From positions 1 through 64,000 of the forward strand of contig JAFUWW010000007.1 of NCBI GenBank assembly GCA_017471085.1: DNA of 64,000 nt, read 5' to 3'. Below the pieces are notes generated by a model. The model saw nothing but the letters and a program-made list of their open reading frames with translations. It had not been told where the DNA came from and ran no database searches. Numbering within the stretch: position 1 is the stretch's first letter; every line of letters begins with the position of its first letter. Made by a program: the position numbers and the translations under genes. Below are positions 1 to 8,071 of the stretch, piece by piece. This stretch comes from Bacteroidales bacterium. GTDB taxonomy: Bacteria > Bacteroidota > Bacteroidia > Bacteroidales > UBA932.

Positions 1-36
1 GCTGCCTGAGCGGTTGACCTTTCTGCGCACGAACAT
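1..36 (-). CDS. Partial transposase N-terminus, IS1634-like (runs off window)
   Basis: Only the first 12 codons of a minus-strand gene are inside the window; they read MFVRRKVNRSGS. That opening resembles the N-terminus of IS1634/IS4-type DDE transposases of Bacteroidota, as I remember them. A good promoter sits directly upstream on the same strand, which supports a real start here. If correct, the insertion-sequence end lies somewhere between this start and the PUL promoter, but I could not identify a terminal inverted repeat because the other end is not visible. Twelve residues are weak evidence, so another family is possible. Confidence 0.4.
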   Translation of the reverse strand, partial: MFVRRKVNRSGS

Positions 37-40
37 GCTG

Positions 41-71
41 CAAAGATACCCCGAGGCACCCAAATTTGCAA
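41..71 (-). promoter_or_regulatory. Bacteroidota-type promoter of the partial left-edge gene
   Basis: On the minus strand a TTG (69-71) is followed by a 20-nt spacer and TATCTTTG (41-48), matching the Bacteroidota housekeeping sigma pattern. The predicted transcription start falls almost on the ATG at 36, so the message would be nearly leaderless. Confidence 0.55.
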
Positions 72-218
72 GCCCGAAACCCCTTAGCCACTGATAATCA
101 ATGGGGAAAATTCAACGGTGGGTGAAGGTGACGAAAACAGGCGCTCAGATGGTATGCAGGCTGATTCTGTAAAAGTGATACAAAAATTGCCGTAATTTCT
201 AGTAATTTATATTTTTCC

Positions 219-254
219 CGCCCCGTTTTTTTTCTTATATGCGGGGCGTTTTTT
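219..254 (+). terminator. Terminator-like hairpin with T-tract in the 5' intergenic region
   Basis: A 6-bp GC stem (CGCCCC at 219-224, GGGGCG at 243-248) is followed by a T run. The 18-nt loop is long and itself T-rich, so strength is uncertain. It would insulate the PUL promoter from plus-strand transcription entering from the left. The rest of 37-348 shows no convincing gene. Confidence 0.4.
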
Positions 255-348
255 ATCGTAATTCTCAATCATACAGTTATTTGAACTTGAAATACGTGGT
301 AGAGGAATAGAATGGTTAAAATTATATCGGTCTTTGCTAAATATGTAC

Positions 349-379
349 TTGTTGCGGCTGCGTAAACCGAGTACCTTTG
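349..379 (+). promoter_or_regulatory. Promoter of the mannan/glucan utilization operon
   Basis: TTG at 349-351, a 20-nt spacer and TACCTTTG at 372-379 match the Bacteroidota promoter consensus. The expected start is about 385, giving a leader of roughly 25 nt before the ATG at 409. It is the only clear promoter seen ahead of the 14-gene run. Confidence 0.65.
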
Positions 380-408
380 TGATGACTAATATTATGTAGG
401 CCAACATA

Positions 409-1680
409 ATGAAACTGACACAGACACTGAAACTTGCCCTGTGGATTATCCTCCTTGCGGCAGCCGGCTGTACGGCAAAATCCCCGTTCGTCCAGGTAAA
501 GGACGGACAGTTCATCCGGAACGGACGCCCCTACACTTACATCGGCACCAATTTCTGGTATGGACCCATCCTGGCTTCGGAAGGCCGGGGCGGTGATTAT
601 GCACGCCTGTGCCTGGAACTGGATACGCTCAAGGCCATCGGCGTTGAGAATCTGCGCGTCCTGGTGGGCGGGGACGGTCCGGACGGCGTTTTTTCCCGGG
701 TGGAACCCACCCTGCAGAAGGCTCCCGGTGTCTATAACGACACCTTGCTCGTGGGGCTGGACCGGTTCATGGTGGAACTGGGAAAGCGCGGCATGCAGGC
801 AGTGCTGTATCTGAACAACAGTTGGGAATGGTCCGGCGGCTACGGCCAGTACCTGGAGTGGGCCACCGGCGAGAAAGCTCTCATCCCCCTTGTAGACGGA
901 TACTGGCCCTTCATGCAGCAGATGCGGAAATTTCAGACTTCCAAGGAATCGCAGGAACTCTTCTACAACCATGTGCGCGCCATTGTGGGCCGTACCAATT
1001 CCATCACCGGAAAGCCTTACAAGGACGATCCCGCCATTTTCGCCTGGCAGATCGGCAACGAGCCCCGCTGCTTCTCGGACGAGCCCGAAATCCGCGACGG
1101 TTTCATCGGCTGGCTCACGGAATCGGCCCGCCTCATCAAGGAGTTGGATCCGAACCACATGGTGTCCACCGGCAGCGAGGGCCTGTTCGGCTGTGAGCAG
1201 GATCCCGCCCTGTTGGAAAGGGTCTGTGCCATTCCCGGTGTGGACTACATGACCATCCATATCTGGCCTTACAATTGGGAATGGGCCCATGCGGAGAGTC
1301 TCCGGGAAGATTTGGAAAGCGCCATGCAGAAGACGCTGGAGTATATCGGCCGGCATCAGGAATTATCCCGGAAATACGGTCTGCCCGTGGTGGCGGAGGA
1401 ATTCGGTTTCCCGCGTGACGGATTTGTCGCGTCGATGGAGGCTCCCACCACCACCCGCGATTCTTACTACGCCCTGGTGTTCTCCCAGGTGGGAACTACC
1501 CTTCAGGGAGCCAACTTCTGGGGCTGGAGCGGTTTCGCCATCCCCCGCGGCGAGCAGTGGGAGCGCGGCGACGATTACACCGGAGACCCGGCCCAGGAGG
1601 CCCAGGGCCTCAACGGCGTGTACATCACGGACACCACCGTGGATATCATCTCAGAAGCGATATTAAATCTTAACCAATAA
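409..1680 (+). CDS. GH5 endo-beta-1,4-mannanase lipoprotein (GH5_7-like)
   Basis: Predicted 423-residue endo-beta-mannanase. Residues 1-21 form a lipoprotein signal (lipobox LAAAGC), so the mature enzyme should be anchored in the outer membrane or periplasm. The catalytic (beta/alpha)8 domain shows the GH5 acid/base motif IGNEP (Glu218) and the nucleophile motif EEFG (Glu331). The sequence around them (FAWQIGNEPRCF, WSGFAIPRGE) resembles subfamily 7, which attacks mannans. It is the first gene of the PUL, 25 nt ahead of the SusC gene, and would supply manno-oligosaccharides for import. Subfamily assignment is by eye; GH5 membership is secure. Confidence 0.88.
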   Translation: MKLTQTLKLALWIILLAAAGCTAKSPFVQVKDGQFIRNGRPYTYIGTNFWYGPILASEGRGGDYARLCLELDTLKAIGVENLRVLVGGDGPDGVFSRVEPTLQKAPGVYNDTLLVGLDRFMVELGKRGMQAVLYLNNSWEWSGGYGQYLEWATGEKALIPLVDGYWPFMQQMRKFQTSKESQELFYNHVRAIVGRTNSITGKPYKDDPAIFAWQIGNEPRCFSDEPEIRDGFIGWLTESARLIKELDPNHMVSTGSEGLFGCEQDPALLERVCAIPGVDYMTIHIWPYNWEWAHAESLREDLESAMQKTLEYIGRHQELSRKYGLPVVAEEFGFPRDGFVASMEAPTTTRDSYYALVFSQVGTTLQGANFWGWSGFAIPRGEQWERGDDYTGDPAQEAQGLNGVYITDTTVDIISEAILNLNQ

Positions 1681-1705
1681 TCATAAACCAACAAAATCCA
1701 GTAGC

Positions 1706-4700
1706 ATGAAACAAAAGCTGTTAACCTTCATGCTGGCACTCCTGTCCACCGCAGGAGCCTTGTTTGCACAGAACAAGGTGACCGGTACCGTCACGGACGA
1801 TACGGGATACGGTGTCATCGGCGCCAGTGTCATGGAGAAGGGCACCCAGAACGGTGTCATCACGGACCTGGATGGAAACTTCGAGATCACGGTGAGGCCC
1901 GGCGCCACGCTCGTGTTCTCTTCCATCGGCTATGCAACGCAGGAGGTCGTGGTCGGTAGCCAGCGCGTTATCAACGTTCTCCTGAAAGAAGATGCCGAAT
2001 TCCTCGACGAGGTTGTCGTCGTGGGTTACGGTACCATGAAGCGAAGCGACCTCTCCGGCGCTTCCGTCTCCATGAAAGAGGAAGACCTCAAGGGGTCTAT
2101 CATTTCTTCCCTGGACCAGTCCCTGCAGGGCCGTGCCGCCGGCGTTTCCGCCGTGCAGACTTCCGGCGCCCCGGGATCCTCCTCCTCCATCCGCGTCCGT
2201 GGCCAGGCCACTGTGAACGCCAACGCGGAACCGCTGTACGTCATTGATGGTGTCATCGTCCAGGGCGGTGGAAACTCCGGCGGCGACTTCGGTCTGGGCG
2301 GCCTGGGTAACGGCAAAGTTTCCACCATCTCCCCGTTGGCCACCATCAACCCGGCCGACATCGTGAGCATGGAAATCCTGAAGGATGCCTCCGCCACCGC
2401 CATCTACGGCGCCCAGGGCGCCAACGGTGTGGTCCTCATCACCACCAAGCATGGCAAGGCCGGCGACGCCAAGTTCTCCTACGACGGCATGGTGGCCGTT
2501 TCCCGCCAGACCAGTCGCATTGACATGATGAACCTCCGTGAATTTGCCGAATACTACAACGACATGGTGGATATGGGGCTGGTAGAACACAACGGCTGGT
2601 ATGCCGATCCCTCCATTCTGGGCAAGGGTACCAACTGGCAGGACGAGGTGTTCCGCACTGCTCTCCAGCATCAGCACCAGATTAGCGCCCAGGGAGGTTC
2701 CGAGAAAGTTCAGTACTATGTGTCCGGTTCCTATATGAACCAGGAAGGTACCATCATCGGCTCCAACTTCGACCGTCTGAGCTTCCGCGCCAACCTGGAT
2801 GCCCAGCTCAAGGACTGGTTCAAGCTGGGTATGAACGCCACCTATGCGGTAACCAACGACAACATCAAACTGGCCGACGGTCAGGAAGGTGTCATCTTCT
2901 ACTCTCTCTCTACCCTGCCGGACATCCCGGTCTATGACCTGGACGGTAATTATTCCACCACGGTGCGGGAAGGGTACACTTCCGCCAACCCGGTGGCCCT
3001 GGCCATGCTGGACGAGAACCTGCTGAAGCGTCAGAAACTCACCGGCAACGTCTACGCAGAACTCACGCCCATCAAGCATTTCGTGTGGCGCAGTGAGGTG
3101 GGCTTCGACGTCTCCAATTCCGAGGCTACCACCTATAAGCCGATGGTGAACCTGGGCGGCTGGCAGCGGGGCAACAATTCCATGGGTTCCCAGCGCAATG
3201 CCAGCACCTACTGGTCCCTCAAGAATTACCTGACCTATTCCAACACTTTCGGCAAACATAGTGTCACCGCCATGGTGGGCCAGGAAGCATGGGAATCCCG
3301 CTGGAATTATCTGGGCGCCAACAATACCGGCCTTCCTTCCGACGAGATCCACAACATCAAGCTGGCCACCGGCAACCCTACCGTGAACTCCGGTTTCGGC
3401 AGTTCCGCCATGGCCTCCTTCTTTACCCGTGAAACCTACAACTACGACGACCGTTACCTGTTTACCTATACCTTCCGTTACGACGGTTCCTCCAACTTCG
3501 GCCCGGATAACCGTTGGGCTGGCTTCCACTCCTTTGCAGGTAGCTGGCGTTTCACCAACGAGCAGTTCCTCAAGGGCTTCAGCGAGGCCATCCGCCTGAA
3601 CAGCGGTAAGATCCGCTTGGGCTGGGGACAGACCGGTAACGCCAATATCGGTGGCGGCGCCTGGGAATCCGGCATGAGCAAGATGCCCACCGGCCTGGGC
3701 GACAGCCAGCGTCCCGCCAACATCTCCAACACTGGTATCCACTGGGAGAAGCAGGTACAGACCAACCTGGGTCTGGATCTGAATTTCTTCCAGAACCGCT
3801 TGAACCTCACCATCGACCTTTACAAGAAGGTGTCCTCCGACATGCTCATGGCCATGACCCTTCCTTCCTACATGGGTACCCAGGGCAACGGTTCTTCCGC
3901 CCTGGCTGCGCCTAAGGGCAACTACGGCACCATCGAGAACAAGGGCCTGGAAATCACCCTGGACACGCATCCCATCGACGGGAAGAACTTCAGCTGGGAC
4001 AGCAACTTCCAGATTTCCTTCAACAAGAACAAACTGGTGGCCCTGGACGGATCGGCCAATGCCCAGCTCGTGGGCTACGGCCAGTGGAGCGACATCGTTT
4101 CCGTGACAGAGATCGGCGAGTCCCTCTATAACTTCTACGGTTATGTGGTAGAAGGTGTCTATGAGGACCTCGAAGACATCATGCGCTCCCCCCGTGCCGA
4201 GAAATTCCCGGAAGACGGTGTCTCCTTCAACCGCTACACCACCGTGTGGCCGGGCGACCTCAAGTTCAAGGATGTGAACGGTGACGGGTTCATCAACGAG
4301 AACGACCGTACCAATATCGGTTCTCCGCTCCCGAAGTTCACGTTCGGCTGGACCAACACCTTCCGTTACAAGAATGTAGACCTCTCCATCTTCCTCAACG
4401 GCTCCTATGGTAACAAGGTGCTCAACTACAACATGATGGGACAGGGCTACAACGGCCTTGTGCATATGAACAGCACCTGGACCAACCAGCACGTGTCCAT
4501 CCAGGACCGCGCCCGTCTGGTTTCCGTCGATGCCGCCAAGACTTATGCCGACGGCTCTTCCTGGCAGGATGACGTGACCAATGTCAAGGTTTCCAATGCC
4601 GGCACCAAGACTCCCCGTCCGTCTATCCAGGATCCGAACGACAACGACCGCTTGAGCACTCGCTATATCGAAGACGGCAGCTATCTCCGCATCAAGAACA

Positions 4701-4927
4701 TCACCCTCGGATACACCTTCCCCAAGAGCATCCTCGAAAAGGTGAAGATTGACAATATCAGGTTATATTGCAATATCCAGAACCTTTTCACTTTCACCAA
4801 GTATACGGGCTTCGATCCGGAAGTGGGTGCTTCCACCCAGGATTCCACTGGTCTCACCTTCGGTGTGGACAACGGCCGTTATCCTTCCCCTATGACCTGT
4901 TCCTTCGGTGTAAACATCACTTTCTAA
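1706..4927 (+). CDS. SusC/RagA-family TonB-dependent glycan importer
   Basis: 1073-residue outer-membrane transporter with a cleavable signal peptide (about 1-22). It carries a carboxypeptidase-regulatory-like beta-sandwich (about 22-100), the conserved EVVVVGYGTMKRSDLSG segment leading into the plug, and a long C-terminal beta-barrel ending in the aromatic signature NITF. Proteins of this family form the barrel through which oligosaccharides enter the periplasm, powered by TonB-ExbBD, with SusD as lid. The SusD gene follows within about 20 nt, the canonical pair order. The substrate is inferred from neighbours to be beta-manno- or mixed gluco/xyloglucan-oligosaccharides. Confidence 0.96.
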   Translation: MKQKLLTFMLALLSTAGALFAQNKVTGTVTDDTGYGVIGASVMEKGTQNGVITDLDGNFEITVRPGATLVFSSIGYATQEVVVGSQRVINVLLKEDAEFLDEVVVVGYGTMKRSDLSGASVSMKEEDLKGSIISSLDQSLQGRAAGVSAVQTSGAPGSSSSIRVRGQATVNANAEPLYVIDGVIVQGGGNSGGDFGLGGLGNGKVSTISPLATINPADIVSMEILKDASATAIYGAQGANGVVLITTKHGKAGDAKFSYDGMVAVSRQTSRIDMMNLREFAEYYNDMVDMGLVEHNGWYADPSILGKGTNWQDEVFRTALQHQHQISAQGGSEKVQYYVSGSYMNQEGTIIGSNFDRLSFRANLDAQLKDWFKLGMNATYAVTNDNIKLADGQEGVIFYSLSTLPDIPVYDLDGNYSTTVREGYTSANPVALAMLDENLLKRQKLTGNVYAELTPIKHFVWRSEVGFDVSNSEATTYKPMVNLGGWQRGNNSMGSQRNASTYWSLKNYLTYSNTFGKHSVTAMVGQEAWESRWNYLGANNTGLPSDEIHNIKLATGNPTVNSGFGSSAMASFFTRETYNYDDRYLFTYTFRYDGSSNFGPDNRWAGFHSFAGSWRFTNEQFLKGFSEAIRLNSGKIRLGWGQTGNANIGGGAWESGMSKMPTGLGDSQRPANISNTGIHWEKQVQTNLGLDLNFFQNRLNLTIDLYKKVSSDMLMAMTLPSYMGTQGNGSSALAAPKGNYGTIENKGLEITLDTHPIDGKNFSWDSNFQISFNKNKLVALDGSANAQLVGYGQWSDIVSVTEIGESLYNFYGYVVEGVYEDLEDIMRSPRAEKFPEDGVSFNRYTTVWPGDLKFKDVNGDGFINENDRTNIGSPLPKFTFGWTNTFRYKNVDLSIFLNGSYGNKVLNYNMMGQGYNGLVHMNSTWTNQHVSIQDRARLVSVDAAKTYADGSSWQDDVTNVKVSNAGTKTPRPSIQDPNDNDRLSTRYIEDGSYLRIKNITLGYTFPKSILEKVKIDNIRLYCNIQNLFTFTKYTGFDPEVGASTQDSTGLTFGVDNGRYPSPMTCSFGVNITF

Positions 4928-4945
4928 TAAATGGAGGATAAGATT

Positions 4946-6724
4946 ATGAAAAAAGCTTTGAAATACATCGCCCTCGCTGCCGTGGTAGCCTTCGGCGCCT
5001 CCTCCTGCGACAAATTCCTGGATCGTCCGTCCGAGGATAGCTTCACTACGGCCCAGTTCTACCAGAACGATGCCCAGCTGGAGCAGGGTATCAACTATTT
5101 GTACAATTCCCCCTGGTACGATATCATCCGTTTCTATATCTATGGTTCCGAGACCATGTGCGGCAATGTCTATCAGGCCCAGAACGCCTATTCTACCCTT
5201 ACTGTGAACGGTACGGACCAAGACCTTAAGAACATGGCTTATTCGCTGTGGGCCGTGAATGCTCAGTGCAATACGGTTATCCATAATATCCAGGCCTCTA
5301 CCGGCAACCTCTCCGATGAAGTGAAGAACCGTTGCATCGGCGAAGTGCTCGCCTGGAAGGCCATGACCTACTTCTTCCTCGTCCGCACCTTCGGCGATGT
5401 CCCCATCATCCACGACAACACCGAAATCATCAAGGATGCCACTTACAACGAGGTAGTCAAGGTCCAGAAGGCCGACGTGTACGAGTATATCGTAATGACC
5501 CTGGAGAAGGCCATGTCGCTGCTCCCGAAGAATGCCTATATCGGCAAGCTCAACCGCGTCGACTATTATGCCGCCGAGGCCCTTCTTTCCAAGGTGTACC
5601 TGACCAAGGCCGGCGTGACCGGTTCCCTGAGCCAGGAAGACCTGACCAAGGCCCGCGACTATGCCAAGGATGTGATTGACAATTCCGGCCGTACCCTTAC
5701 CCCCAGGTACTCCGACATTTTCCGTATGACCCCCGCCCAGTTCCAGCAGACCGGTGAGGAACTCTTCACCTGGCACTGGCAGTGCAAGCAGGAGGTATGG
5801 ACCTCCCAGAACTCCATCCAGTGCGACGTGGGTCTGGTGGGCTTCGACGAGAACGGCAGCCTCTGGGGAGACTGGAAAGGTCCCTCTGTAGACCTTCAGG
5901 ATGCTTTCGGCGTTTCCGCTGTCGATGATCCCTCCACCCGCAAGAACACCGATGACCGCCGTCAGGCCACGATGATGATGTTCGGTGACCAGTACGATTA
6001 TTTCTGGACCGACAAGGGCGGCTTCGACTTCTACCGTTTCTTCTATGACGACAACTACTATCCCGGCGGTCTTTCCTCCAATGCTTCCAGCAAGCAGTGG
6101 GGCTGCGCCTCCGGAGCCAACTATGCCAAACACCTGTACGGTGATGTGGCCGACCATACCGCCGCCTTCGGTTATCCGTCCTTCGGCATGTACAACCAGC
6201 TTCCGACGCATATCCTCCGTCTGGGAGACATCTACCTGGTGTACGCCGAGGCTGCCTTCCTCACGGGCGATACCGCTTCGGCCCTCACTTATGTGAACAA
6301 GATCCGCGAGCGTGCCAACGCCGCTCCGGTCGCGTCCGTAGATTATGAGACCATCTGGAAGGAGCGCCGTCTGGAACTCGCCCTGGAAGGCGACCGCTGG
6401 TACGACTATGTTCGCCGTTCCTATTACGACGTAGACGCCTGCATCAAAGACCTGAAGGCTCAGCGCCGCTCCAGCTGGTCCGGTCTGGATGCTGTCTACA
6501 AGACCTACGTTACGGATGCCCAAGGTAATTATATGGGCCCCGGCACCCGTCCCTGGGATGCCAGTGCAGTCACTTACAGTGGCTCCGAAGAACTGACCAA
6601 CGTAGTTCCCTCCATGTTCACCATTCCTTTCCCGACCGAAGACGTGGTGATGAATCCGAACGTGGCTTCCGACGTGGAGGCGGTCCATGTGGATGTACGT
6701 GAGACCTATTCCTATGACTTTTAA
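4946..6724 (+). CDS. SusD/RagB-family surface glycan-binding lipoprotein
   Basis: About 592 residues. I chose the ATG at 4946, not the in-frame one at 4931, because it starts a clean lipoprotein signal (MKKALKYIALAAVVAF, Cys in the context ASSCD). Typical SusD landmarks are visible: the N-terminal FLDRPSEDSFTTAQFY segment, the TPR-rich middle, and the C-terminal KIRERAN and ERRLELALEGDRWYD motifs. It caps the SusC barrel at the cell surface and binds the incoming oligosaccharide. Translation is probably coupled to the upstream SusC gene. Confidence 0.95.
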   Translation: MKKALKYIALAAVVAFGASSCDKFLDRPSEDSFTTAQFYQNDAQLEQGINYLYNSPWYDIIRFYIYGSETMCGNVYQAQNAYSTLTVNGTDQDLKNMAYSLWAVNAQCNTVIHNIQASTGNLSDEVKNRCIGEVLAWKAMTYFFLVRTFGDVPIIHDNTEIIKDATYNEVVKVQKADVYEYIVMTLEKAMSLLPKNAYIGKLNRVDYYAAEALLSKVYLTKAGVTGSLSQEDLTKARDYAKDVIDNSGRTLTPRYSDIFRMTPAQFQQTGEELFTWHWQCKQEVWTSQNSIQCDVGLVGFDENGSLWGDWKGPSVDLQDAFGVSAVDDPSTRKNTDDRRQATMMMFGDQYDYFWTDKGGFDFYRFFYDDNYYPGGLSSNASSKQWGCASGANYAKHLYGDVADHTAAFGYPSFGMYNQLPTHILRLGDIYLVYAEAAFLTGDTASALTYVNKIRERANAAPVASVDYETIWKERRLELALEGDRWYDYVRRSYYDVDACIKDLKAQRRSSWSGLDAVYKTYVTDAQGNYMGPGTRPWDASAVTYSGSEELTNVVPSMFTIPFPTEDVVMNPNVASDVEAVHVDVRETYSYDF

Positions 6725-6736
6725 TCTTACGAACCG

Positions 6737-8053
6737 ATGAAAGCAATGACCAAATATACTAGTTTGTTCCTGGGTCTTGTCCTTGCAGCCGCCTGTACGC
6801 AGGTAGACTATCCGGACCGCTTCGTCCAGACCGCCGGCGTTCCCAAAGTGGATTTTGTTCGCTATGCCGACAAAGACGTCATCATCACCCAGGCCAATAT
6901 GGAAGAAGTCGTCTGCCTGGTCGGTGAAAACCTCACCAGCATCCACGACATCTACTTCAACGACCAGGCTGCCGTGCTCAACTCCAGCTACATGACAGCC
7001 AAGACCCTGGTCGTAGCCGTTCCCAAGAACATGCCGGCCGTGCAGACCGACAAGATTTACATGATTACCAAGGACAGCACTGTAGTAACCTACGACTTCA
7101 AGGTGCTTCCTCCCGCACCGAAGCTTACCGGCATGTCCCTTGAATGGGCCCAGCCCGGCGAGACGGTTACCCTGTATGGATCCTATCTCTTTGCTCCTCT
7201 TACCGTTGAATTCCCGGGTGTGGATCCTGTGGAGGTCTCTTCTTCCGCAGGCACTTCCGTGGATGTGGTGGTACCTGCAGGTGCCCAGCCCGGCAAGGTC
7301 AAGGTAAATACCGCTTCCGGCACCGCCCAGTCTGTGTTCATGTACAAGGATTCCCGTGGCATGCTGTTCGACTTCGACGGCCTCACCGGCCTGGACAACC
7401 ACGGCTGGAACGGTCACAGCTCCAGGGATGACGACGGCACTGGTATCAGCGGCCGCTTCTTCCAGTTCGGTGACGGTTCCGTGGAGCTTACCGGTTCCTG
7501 GGAAGAAGCCAATTTCTCCTTCGTCTACTGGCCGGGTTCCTGGAATACTCCCGAGAACTATCAGGATGGCCCTATGGGCGCCCGTCTCCTGGATCTCGCA
7601 GATTTCAGCGAATGGCAGAACATGGCTCTCAAGTTCGAGATATTCGTCCCTTCCAGCAATCCTTGGAACAATACCCCTATGCATATCTGTATGGCAGGTG
7701 TAGAGGATGTGACCTTTGGTAATGCAGATATCCTGGATATCTATGGCAATACGGTTGCAGGTGCCAACAACAGATATATGTCCGGTGACGGCCGTCCCTC
7801 TGCTCCGCGTGCCATCTGGGAGCCCTGGAAGGCAACCGGTTCCTTTAGTACTGGCGACAAGTGGCAGACTGTGACCATCCCGCTCACCGACTTCAATCTG
7901 GGCTGGGACGGTAATCCTGCCTCCTATGGCGTATCGGCGAGCAGTTTCGCCAGCTTGTGGATGTTCATCACCAATGGTGGCAAGGAATATCCCGAAGGCT
8001 CCTGCACCCCTATTATCAAGATCGACAACATCCGTGCTGTCCCTTACAAATAA
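6737..8053 (+). CDS. Surface glycan-binding lipoprotein with TIG domains (SGBP-B-like)
   Basis: 438 residues with a lipoprotein signal (lipobox LAAAC). Residues about 35-125 and 130-215 look like Ig-like IPT/TIG folds. The C-terminal 220 residues form one larger domain, rich in aromatic and glycine residues, resembling the xyloglucan-binding domain of the Bacteroides ovatus SGBP-B family. It occupies the position of SusE/F-type or SGBP-B genes directly after SusD. The role is non-catalytic: capturing polysaccharide at the cell surface. TIG domains usually act as spacers that project the C-terminal domain outward. The ligand cannot be read from sequence. Confidence 0.82.
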   Translation: MKAMTKYTSLFLGLVLAAACTQVDYPDRFVQTAGVPKVDFVRYADKDVIITQANMEEVVCLVGENLTSIHDIYFNDQAAVLNSSYMTAKTLVVAVPKNMPAVQTDKIYMITKDSTVVTYDFKVLPPAPKLTGMSLEWAQPGETVTLYGSYLFAPLTVEFPGVDPVEVSSSAGTSVDVVVPAGAQPGKVKVNTASGTAQSVFMYKDSRGMLFDFDGLTGLDNHGWNGHSSRDDDGTGISGRFFQFGDGSVELTGSWEEANFSFVYWPGSWNTPENYQDGPMGARLLDLADFSEWQNMALKFEIFVPSSNPWNNTPMHICMAGVEDVTFGNADILDIYGNTVAGANNRYMSGDGRPSAPRAIWEPWKATGSFSTGDKWQTVTIPLTDFNLGWDGNPASYGVSASSFASLWMFITNGGKEYPEGSCTPIIKIDNIRAVPYK

Positions 8054-8071
8054 TCTTAAGAGCAGAAGAAT

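Noticed and set aside
1721..4492. A 923-codon open frame on the minus strand opposite SusC
   Set aside because: Same antisense effect; no start context and no recognisable protein.
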